DNA from: Cruorifilaria tuberocauda
Lineage: Eukaryota > Nematoda > Chromadorea > Rhabditida > Onchocercidae
Assembly: GCA_013365365.1 (NCBI GenBank)
Contig: JABVXU010000975.1
Location: forward strand, 1-13,196
DNA: 13,196 nt
Direction: 5' to 3'
Every line of letters starts with the position of its first letter. Position 1 is the stretch's first letter. Under the pieces are notes generated by a model that made no database searches, was not told where the DNA came from, and saw only the letters and a program-made list of their open reading frames with translations. Made by a program: the position numbers and the translations under genes. This document shows, one piece after another, positions 7,587-13,196 of this stretch.

Positions 7587-7948
7587 GTAAGTGTTTGCAA
7601 TTTGTTATTTTACGTTTATTTCATTAAGAATTCCGGTTATTCTTTATCTTCTCTTGTCGATCTTGATTTTTCCGGGTAAGTTTTTTTTTTGTTTTTTGTG
7701 AAAATTTCTCGGACGTATTTTTTCTTCTATCGTATTTCTTTTTGATATATCTTCATATTGTGTTTTTGGTGAAACTTTTCGATATTTTAACTTTAATTTT
7801 TACTCCATGATATTTAGATTTTTTAATTTTTCATATTTATTTAACTTGTCTACTAGCTGAATTCGACTAATGAGTCGTGTTTAATTCCATGCTTGTATGA
7901 TTGCTACTTTATTAAGAAGTAATTACAAGTAAATAAGCTTGTTTTCAG
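7587..7948 (+). other. Possible intron upstream of miR-9 (donors 7587 or 7676, acceptor 7948)
   Basis: Two strong donor-like strings are present: GTGGGTAAGT with GT at 7587, and CCGGGTAAGT with GT at 7676. They are followed by AT/T-rich sequence and TTGTTTTCAG, whose AG is at 7947-7948; this is a good match to the nematode TTTTCAG acceptor. An intron 7676-7948 (273 nt) would fit. No reading frame supports it, so it would be an intron of a non-coding primary miRNA or of a 5' UTR. The bases are seen; splicing is inference. Confidence 0.3.
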
Positions 7949-7976
7949 TAAATGGCATTAAATTGATGTCATTTAT
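7948..7976. other. Short perfect hairpin upstream of miR-9
   Basis: GTAAATGGCATT (7948-7959) pairs fully with GATGTCATTTAT (7965-7976), with three G-T wobbles and a 5-nt loop AAATT. Twelve pairs are too few for a miRNA precursor. It overlaps the possible splice acceptor at 7948. Confidence 0.45.
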
Positions 7977-7985
7977 CATGAAGGC

Positions 7986-7993
7986 TATATAAG
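7986..7993 (+). promoter_or_regulatory. TATA-box-like TATATAAG
   Basis: GGCTATATAAGT matches the eukaryotic TATA consensus well. It lies 54 bp before the base of the miR-9 hairpin, so initiation about 25-30 bp downstream (near 8015) would start just before the precursor. In such AT-rich DNA a match by chance is likely, and it competes with the alternative that the primary transcript starts much further upstream. Confidence 0.22.
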
Positions 7994-8052
7994 TTAATTT
8001 CCTTAACGGTATTTACGTAACATTCACGTAATATTAAAAGCAGTTAGCGATT

Positions 8053-8075
8053 TCTTTGGTTATCTAGCTGTATGA
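8053..8075 (+). ncRNA. mir-9: Mature miR-9-5p
   Basis: This 23-nt stretch begins TCTTTGGTTATCTAGCTG and ends TATGA. It agrees at every position with the canonical miR-9-5p shared by insects and vertebrates, as I recall it. The seed (nt 2-8) is CTTTGGT. It starts with U, the usual preference for the guide strand. Its first base faces a mismatch (U8053/U8113), giving a weakly paired 5' end that favours loading of this arm. The exact ends are assigned by homology, not by reads. Confidence 0.95.
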
Positions 8076-8092
8076 GTATTGTATAGTTCATC

Positions 8093-8115
8093 ATAAAGCT
8101 AGACGACCGGAGTAA
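8093..8115 (+). ncRNA. Predicted miR-9-3p (miR-79-like arm)
   Basis: The arm begins ATAAAGCTAGACGACCGG and is placed by 2-nt 3' overhangs relative to the 5p arm. Its nt 2-8, TAAAGCT, is the seed of miR-9-3p and of the nematode/insect miR-79, so both arms retain family seeds. The 3' half (GACGACCGGAGTAA) differs from the miR-79 versions I remember, which read GGTTACC or GATTACC here. The seed arm is therefore constrained and the rest drifts, with G-U pairs replacing Watson-Crick pairs. Confidence 0.8.
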
Positions 8116-8125
8116 TAGCTTCTGC

Positions 8126-8274
8126 AATTACCGCCAGCTATCATTGCCCATTCTTAAGTTTCATTAGGTTTTATTAGTCTATCAGAAAAGAAAAAGCGAT
8201 AAATGAGTGAAATATATAGTTTAAAAGAGATGAAAGGTAAGATTTGAATAAACTTATTACTGTTATTTATTAAA
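8126..8274. other. Unique sequence downstream of miR-9
   Basis: Unique and moderately GC-rich up to about 8160 (CCGCCAGC), then AT-rich with GATAAA and GATGAAA strings leading into the next array. No second miRNA hairpin was recognised. No poly(A) site can be assigned, since AATAAA-like strings are abundant by composition. Confidence 0.5.
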
Positions 8275-8645
8275 ATGATAAATGGAATATTATGATAAGG
8301 ATCGAGTTCATATTAAAATCTTTATTGTATCATGATAAAGATGGAGTTCGAATCATAATCTTTATTTAAATGATGAATAGAAGATCATGATAAAGATTAA
8401 ATTGAGATATTTATTAAAAGATGAATGGGATATTATGATAAAGATTGAGTTCATATTAAAATCTTTATTGTATCATGATAAAGTTCGGGTTCAAATTAAA
8501 ATATTTGAACGATTAATAGAGTATTATGATAAAGATTAAATTAAAATATTTATGAAAATGATGAATGGGACATAACAACAAAGATCGAATTCAAATTAAC
8601 ATCTTTATGTTATTATGATAAGAATCGAGTTGAAGTTAAAATCTC
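8275..8645. repeat. ~143-bp higher-order repeat of three ~47-bp units
   Basis: ATGATAA(A/G) followed by GATYGAGTTCATATTAAAATCTTTATT-like sequence begins at 8292, 8332, 8387, 8435, 8475, 8526, a diverged copy near 8573, and 8615. Spacings are 40, 55, 48, then 40, 51, 47, 42 bp, so three unequal units form a block of about 140 bp that was itself duplicated. For example 8287-8340 matches 8430-8483 closely. It starts about 150 bp after the miR-9 hairpin. Confidence 0.92.
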
Positions 8646-9304
8646 AATTAAATCAAAATATAGAATTGATTAGATGAGTTACATGAATGAATTAAAACCG
8701 GTGAATTATAATGAATCTAGAATACGTAAAAATATCTTATATTTTATCATGAAGTTTATCATTTTCGGTATTTTATCATAAATTTATCGTTTTAAGATAG
8801 ATCAAGCTATTGTGATTTTTTTTCAACACTTTTAAAATGTTGCAGTATTTCATGGAATTTTGTAAAAATAATTCATTTGAAATCATATTATCACTTGTCA
8901 TCATCATCCATGTAGCTCTAAAATTTGTATTTTTAAGTTATCATGTACATGTATATACTTCACTTATATATATATATATATATTACTTACTTCATGCATA
9001 TACATACTAATTAAAATCATTCTATTGTTTATAGATTCCAATTAATGAAATATCTGCGTATGTAAAGTTTGAATTTGTTTACGCAAGAAAATGTTTAGTT
9101 TTTGACGCGCAAAATTTTGCACTTTTAATTGTTTCCCAGTGAAATGACTCACCGAATTTTTTTAACATTGTAAAATTGGGAAATATAGTTGAATTTACAA
9201 ATAAATACTTAGAAAGTAAAGTTACTGAAAGTGACGTACATTTAAGCCAGCTGCTACCGTCACATGTTATTGTGATTTTAAAAATATCTATGATACCTGT
9301 AGAA
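8646..9304. other. AT-rich stretch; (TA)9 and a 12-bp palindrome
   Basis: No gene is seen. (TA)n lies at 8965-8982. GCAAAATTTTGC at 9109-9120 is a perfect 12-bp palindrome preceded by GACGC. TTTTATCAT(G/A)A(A)(G/A)TTTATC is repeated near 8740 and 8762. Confidence 0.6.
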
Positions 9305-9466
9305 TCAAGATAACATAGCTACGTAAGAAATGCGTGAAATAAGTGAAGTTAACACGACATAGCTATGTGAGAAATGCATGAAGTGAAGTTAACATGATAC
9401 AGTTACGTAAGAATTGCGTAAAGCATTGAAGTTAACACGACATAGCTACGTAAGAAATGCGTGCTA
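9305..9466. repeat. ~42-bp tandem repeat (ACATAGCTACGTAAGAAATGCGTG)
   Basis: ACATAGCTACGTAAG-like starts are at 9313, 9357, 9399 and 9440. Spacings are 44, 42 and 41 bp. Units continue AAATGCGTGAA, then GTGAAGTTAACACG. The first and last copies are the most alike in ACGTAAGAAATGCGTG. The palindrome TACGTA sits in three of the four copies. Non-coding. Confidence 0.92.
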
Positions 9467-10571
9467 TCATTTACACTGATCCAAATAAAATGTATATTCT
9501 TCAACAAAAAATGAAAGCAAATGCTGCTTATACTACGTTTGCGTTTGTATCACGTAAGTTAGCTTTTCACGTTGCTTATTAAACTTCAAATAAGAAGAAT
9601 TCCTCTTCATATATTCACGGAAAAAGTCAGGTAAGCTTATTAATATCAATTCATCTATCTAAAATATATGATCATTACAAACTAGTAATATTGATATTAG
9701 TAGCAGAAAAAAAAATAAAGGTAAAATAGAATGGGATCAATTGCTAGTTATAATTAATTTCAAAAATTAATTAAATTAATATATTTTTCACGTTGATTCT
9801 CACGTAATATTCTCGTATGTTCAATCAAAATTTATTGATGCAAATCGTTGTATTACATTATCATGAATTTTTAAGATTTTATGCCTTCATGTATCGATAA
9901 AATTTTAATGACTAATTTATTTAAACAATTAAGCAAGTGGTCATGGAAGAAGAAAAAAAAATTACGTATTAGATGGTGGTACCTGGTACGTATATTCATT
10001 ATCCGCGAATTCAATAAATAGGTTTGTTGAATGTTACATGAACAATGCATGATACATACGTGTACATGTGTATCATCCATTTATGGCAAAACGAAAAATG
10101 AAGTTTACCCATTTCTGAAATGAAATGTGAATTAAATTGTAACACTTTCGGATTGGATCGTTAAGTGATAATCGATATCAATTTTGTGATCATTAGATAT
10201 CTCGTATTTTTCTCATTTAAAAATAAACTGAAATAACTATTAATCTTTATTATTATATATGAAGCAGTTGAATAAACATGAACTTTCATAATTGGCATAA
10301 ATAAACAATTAATTAATCAATTAATTAGACTGCTGTTTTGATTAGCAAAATTGTTAAATTCTAAAAAACAGAATTTTATGTAATAAGTTTAAAAAAAGTT
10401 TTATCTTAAAATTCTTCAGGAAGGAATTTTTCATTTCTCGAAAATGTGCAAGAAATAATTTTCATAATCTCTTGATTATTTTTAAGAAAATTAAAGTTAA
10501 ATAGCAATTTTAAGATTTGGTAATATTACCGATAATTACTATTTTAATTATTTAATTCGCTAAATTTTTAT
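9467..10571. other. 1.1-kb AT-rich stretch without a gene
   Basis: Unique AT-rich sequence. Visible small items are CACGTAAGTTAGC (9552), CACGTTGATTCTCACGTAAT (9789-9808), GGTGGTACCTGGTACG (9975-9990), a TACATACGTGTACATGTGTA stretch (10053-10072) and an ATTAATTAATCAATTAATTA run (10308-10327). A minus-strand open frame at 9871-10080 (69 codons, with a five-Phe run encoded by the A-run) has no family resemblance and is not annotated. Confidence 0.55.
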
Positions 10572-10572
10572 T

Positions 10573-10641
10573 TAAAATTATAAAGCCAAAAAATCCTTTT
10601 TATTTGCAATGAATAGGATTTTTCGGCTCTTTATTGGTTTA
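10573..10641 (+). other. miRNA-precursor-like hairpin, unknown family
   Basis: AAGCCAAAAAATCCT (10583-10597) faces AGGATTTTTCGGCTCTT (10615-10631). Nine consecutive pairs (10589-10597 with 10615-10623) are followed by one A/C mismatch, four more pairs, and a looser outer stem to 10573/10641. The inner part can also pair (10599-10604 with 10608-10613). Total length is 69 nt. Shape and size suit a pre-miRNA on this strand, but I recognise no known seed. An inverted-repeat element fragment is an alternative. Either strand is possible. Confidence 0.35.
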
Positions 10642-10783
10642 TTTATTACTGAAATTTAATTTTTCTTTTTGTTCACGGGAAACTTGCTTTGTTCAATTAA
10701 GATTATTTCAGATCAATGCCTTAATTACAAATCGTTAATTGCGCTGTATGTGATCGCAAATGTCGCGAAATAGGATGGCAGTT
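10642..10783. other. Unique AT-rich stretch
   Basis: Unique sequence with GATCGCAAATGTCGCGAAAT (10752-10771), a small GC-richer patch. No gene is seen. Confidence 0.45.
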
Positions 10784-11241
10784 GCATGATCGAGAATTTT
10801 TTTCATGGATAAATGATTCCTCGAAATAACAAAATGTGGAATGTTTTAAAATATTTCGAAAAATATCGCTTGAAATGTAGAAATTAAAATTGTTACACTC
10901 TCAGAAATAATCGAAGTGCGTGGTCGGGAACATTTTCCACCGGTAAATAATCGAAAGGCATGATAAATGTCTTAAAACGTATAACTCCGAGAAATAATTG
11001 AGAACATTTTCCACCGGTAAATAATCGAGAGGCATGATAAATGTCTGTCTTAAAACGTATAACTCCGAGAAATAATTGAGAACATTTTCCACCGGTAAAT
11101 AACTCCGAGAAATAATCGCGAAGCATGACTGAGAACATTTTCCTCGAATAAATGTTTGCTTGAAGTAATGAAATGTGTGAAATTTTTTTAATATTTCGGA
11201 AAATATTTCTTAAAATATATAAAGTAAAATTATTACTGTAC
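10784..11241. repeat. Nested duplication: ~340-bp direct repeat enclosing a 74-78-bp minisatellite
   Basis: The outer copies are 10784-10902 and 11124-11241. They share CATGAYYGAGAA, ATAAATG, GAAGTAATGAAATGTG-like, ATATTTCGRAAAATAT and GTAAAATTATTAC-like strings in order. Between them GAACATTTTCCACCGGTAAATAA starts at 10928, 11002 and 11080 (spacing 74, then 78 through an extra GTCT), and a fused partial unit starts at 11133. Units continue TCGARAGGCATGATAAATGTCT, TAAAACGTATAACTCCGAG and AAATAATTGA. Two overlapping minus-strand open frames (10893-11243, 10901-11092) repeat a peptide, but the 74-bp unit breaks the frame, so I do not call a gene. Confidence 0.88.
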
Positions 11242-11366
11242 AATAGAATGAATTTCTTTTGTGCATTTCGGTAAACTGTATGATTTACAAGTAAATAAAA
11301 TCATAGAACTCTAATCTTTATTTCACAATAATTTCCATTCCATTGCTAAAATTCTGTTGCACTGAA

Positions 11367-11396
11367 AAACCGGAAAATTCGGCATAAATCCGGTTT
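11367..11396. other. Inverted repeat AAACCGGA / TCCGGTTT
   Basis: A perfect 8-bp inverted repeat (11367-11374 and 11389-11396) with a 14-bp spacer. ATCCGG occurs again at 11411, making three CCGG words in 50 bp of AT-rich DNA. Possible protein-binding site or chance; no family assigned. Confidence 0.45.
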
Positions 11397-11477
11397 ATAG
11401 CTGAAAATGTAATCCGGAAAAATTACCAATCCTTTTGACTGAAATTAGAACTAAATCAGCTAAAATAAAATACTAAC

Positions 11478-11620
11478 TTATGCATAATCATTATCTTATA
11501 CATAATCATTGCCAGAAAGCGATGAATAAGAATTGTTACAAAGAAAGCGTTAATTAATTAATTAGTAAGTAGTTAGTAAGTAAAAAAAGCGTTAATTAAT
11601 TAATTAATTAATTAGTAAGT
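11478..11620. repeat. Two small tandem duplications (17 bp and 42 bp)
   Basis: CTTATGCATAATCATTA at 11478 is repeated as CTTATACATAATCATTG at 11495. AAAGCG, (TTAA)n and TTAGTAAGT at 11544-11570 is repeated at 11586-11620, 42 bp on, with two extra TAAT units in the second copy. Both are local slippage products. Confidence 0.8.
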
Positions 11621-11728
11621 TACTTAATGATTTTTTTCCTTTAATATTTTCATAATTTCCAGGTGCAATACACTACAACACTCTCCACTGGACAAAACCG
11701 CAATTTCTTCTGATTAATCATGGATTAT

Positions 11729-11756
11729 TTCATTATCATCATTTTCTGATAATGAA
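11729..11756. other. 10-bp perfect hairpin
   Basis: TTCATTATCA (11729-11738) and TGATAATGAA (11747-11756) are exact inverted repeats with an 8-nt loop. The stem is short and AT-rich; it is just left of the 109-bp array. No function is assigned. Confidence 0.45.
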
Positions 11757-11799
11757 TTATCATTAGATTTCTACGGTATTGAATTTTATTCCATTTCAA

Positions 11800-12215
11800 A
11801 TTAATCTATTTCATTTATTTTAGTCTATTTCTTAATTAATTCTATCAATAATTAATTTCAAATTTTTAATCTATTTTAATTTAATTCAATCAATAATATA
11901 TTTCAATCTATTTCATATTAATTCAATCAACAATCTATTTCAAATTAATCCTATCAATAATTAATTTCAAATTTTTAACCTATTTTAAATTAATTTAATC
12001 AATAATCCACTTCAATTCATTTCATGTTAATTCAATCAATAATCTATTTCAAATTCAACGAGTAATCTATTTCAAATTTTTAATCTGTTTCATCTATTTT
12101 AAATTAAGTTAATCGTTAGTCTACTTTAATTCATTTCAAATTGAATCAATCAATAATCTATTTCAATCCATTTCATATTAATTCAATCAACGATTTCATC
12201 TATTTTAAATCAAAA
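11800..12215. repeat. ~109-bp higher-order AT-rich repeat
   Basis: TTTCAAATTTTT anchors are at 11856, 11965 and 12070 (spacings 109 and 105 bp). Each block is built from smaller units of the type AATCAATAATCTATTTCAATTCATTTCATATTAATTC. The near-identical stretch CTATCAATAATTAATTTCAAATTTTTAA at 11842 and 11951 shows recent duplication. The right copy is more diverged and is truncated near 12215. Confidence 0.88.
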
Positions 12216-13110
12216 AACCTTTGGTAACCATTTTAAAAGTTATAATCGCATTTGCATAGAATTATGATTTCCCAGTGTAACTAACAAATAATTTTGAAGC
12301 ATAATGGAATTAAAAAAAAAATATTAATCTTCTATGATTTTTTTTGGCCATCGATTGTACGGTTTATCGGAAAATACAAAAGTATTTTCATTCAATTAAT
12401 GCTTTCGATATTACTTCATTAGGTTGATTTCCTGTAATTAAGTATTTCATTTAAAAAGTACTATATTTAAATTTATAGCATTTTAATATCTTTATGAAAT
12501 AGTTTGCAGAATTCCACACTTTCATCAATATTACTACCATGTTATCTTGCAGTATTTGTATTGCCATCGTATATCGCATAAGTAAACGGTATTTGATTAT
12601 CAAAATCGAATAAAACTTTTTATCTTACCTTAAAACAAAATAGCATACTGTAAACAAATACTACGATGTTATTTTGAAAATAATCATTATTTTATGATTA
12701 AATGTTGTAGCGAAAGCTATGGTAATTTTACATTCAAATCACGATTATCTTTGTGATTATCAATTTTAAATTCATTTTTTTTTTTGGTAGAGATATAAAG
12801 TTCTTTCTACTAATTGAGATTTTAGCTTATTTTGAATTAAGATTTGTAAATTCTCAAGTTTTGGTTTTGTTTGTTTGTTTATTGCTTTGGATATTTCATT
12901 ATGATTATGTTTGTTTATCACAAATCAACAGCATAAATTATCAGAAATGATACTCTTTCTCAAATTATTATTCAAATTTATCGAATTACTCTTAAAATAT
13001 AGTAAAAGCTAAAGTATTGTTATTCAAAGATTCTAAAATGATACAAGTATTGGTATTCAAATATCCTGCAATAAAAGCGAACTATGCTATCCGTTACGAT
13101 CTCACTTGTA
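12216..13110. other. 0.9-kb AT-rich stretch without a gene
   Basis: Unique AT-rich sequence with T-runs (12340-12346, 12775-12785). A 65-codon open frame at 12753-12950 is Phe/Leu/Ile-rich because of the T-rich composition, with no recognised domain or splice context; I leave it out as a gene. Confidence 0.55.
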
Positions 13111-13165
13111 CATAATTAAAATTAATTAAAATTTTAATTAAAATTAATTAAAATAATTAAAAATT
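13111..13165. repeat. (AATTAAA)n repeat with an 18-bp palindrome
   Basis: ATAATTAAAATTAATTAAAATTTT-type units fill the stretch. TAATTAAAATTTTAATTA at 13123-13140 is a perfect 18-bp palindrome able to form a cruciform. The composition is pure A/T from 13113 to 13165. Confidence 0.85.
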
Positions 13166-13196
13166 TTTAAAGTATTAAAGTTTGAAAATTATTATA

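Larger units (their letters stand above)
8040..8125 (+). ncRNA. mir-9: miR-9/miR-79 family microRNA precursor hairpin
   Basis: This is the one recognisable gene of the window. The segment folds into an 86-nt hairpin that I paired by hand: 8040-8043 with 8122-8125, 8046-8048 with 8118-8120, 8050-8052 with 8114-8116, 8054-8061 with 8105-8112, 8063-8069 with 8097-8103, and 8071-8075 with 8091-8095. That is about 30 pairs including three G-U, with only small mismatches, and a 15-nt terminal loop at 8076-8090. The 5' arm carries the miR-9-5p sequence and the 3' arm the miR-9*/miR-79 seed. A CNNC motif (CCGC, 8131-8134) lies 16 nt beyond the predicted Drosha cut, as in many bilaterian primary miRNAs; no basal UG is seen. 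The miR-9 family post-transcriptionally represses neural and sensory-lineage targets in flies and vertebrates, acting in Argonaute complexes in the cytoplasm. The reverse complement also folds, but only this strand gives miR-9. Confidence 0.96.

Noticed and set aside
8343..8356. GAGTTCGAATC, similar to a tRNA B-box
   Set aside because: It is a variant of the 47-bp repeat unit, and no acceptor or anticodon stem can be folded around it.
9871..10080. 69-codon minus-strand frame
   Set aside because: Length is within chance, a poly-Phe stretch comes from an A-run, and no homologue is recognised.
10836..10844. TGGAATGT resembling the miR-1 seed
   Set aside because: Sequence after the seed does not fit, no precursor hairpin forms, and it lies inside a duplicated repeat.
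10893..11243. 116-codon minus-strand frame with a duplicated peptide
   Set aside because: Produced by the inner minisatellite; a 74-bp unit breaks the frame, and no family is recognised.
12085..12092. CTGTTTCA, the core of the Caenorhabditis piRNA upstream motif
   Set aside because: A single copy in an AT-rich repeat; many nematodes outside Caenorhabditis and its relatives lack this system, so it is most likely chance.
12753..12950. 65-codon hydrophobic frame
   Set aside because: Phe/Leu/Ile richness follows from T-rich DNA; it looks like a membrane protein only because of composition.

Overview
This is about 13.2 kb of AT-rich eukaryotic DNA with no protein-coding gene that I can support. 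The longest open frames are by-products of stop-free GT/CA microsatellites or short AT-rich chance frames. I found no tRNA, rRNA or transposase. The base composition, long T-runs and TTTTCAG-type acceptor motifs suggest an AT-rich invertebrate. The one recognisable gene is a bilaterian microRNA. My best guess is a nematode, possibly filarial or spirurid, but the sequence alone does not prove this.

The key feature is a microRNA gene of the miR-9/miR-79 family on the + strand. The hairpin spans about 8040-8125. Bases 8053-8075 match the canonical 23-nt miR-9-5p as I remember it at every position. The opposite arm (about 8093-8115) carries the conserved miR-9-3p/miR-79 seed TAAAGCT. The hairpin lies in a repeat-free island (about 7559-8274). 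Upstream in that island are two GTAAG donor-like sites (7587, 7676), a TTTTCAG acceptor-like site ending at 7948, and a TATATAAG box at 7986. These could belong to the primary transcript, but that is inference.

The rest is a dense series of unrelated tandem-repeat families separated by short AT-rich unique stretches. From left to right: a 22/44-bp array (1-160); a GC-rich hairpin (200-237); a 32/23-bp array (415-671); a polypurine hairpin and simple repeats (1315-1549); a pyrimidine-rich block (1555-1807); a 94-bp array (1815-2285); a 17-bp array (2484-2566); a GT-rich higher-order array with a conserved non-GT spacer (2983-4183); a 38/42-bp minisatellite (4222-4610); a degenerate 72-bp array (4741-5232); a GA tract (5289-5347); a 169-bp array (5604-6180); a 107-bp array (6509-6825); a 171-bp duplication (7243-7558); the miR-9 island; a 143-bp higher-order array of about 47-bp units (8275-8645); a 42-bp array (9305-9466); a miRNA-like hairpin (10573-10641); a nested 340/75-bp duplication (10784-11241); and a 109-bp array (11800-12215). 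The last kilobase is plain AT-rich sequence ending in a small palindromic AT repeat.

The picture is an intergenic or long-intronic region whose main functional product is miR-9, set among many independent local tandem expansions.
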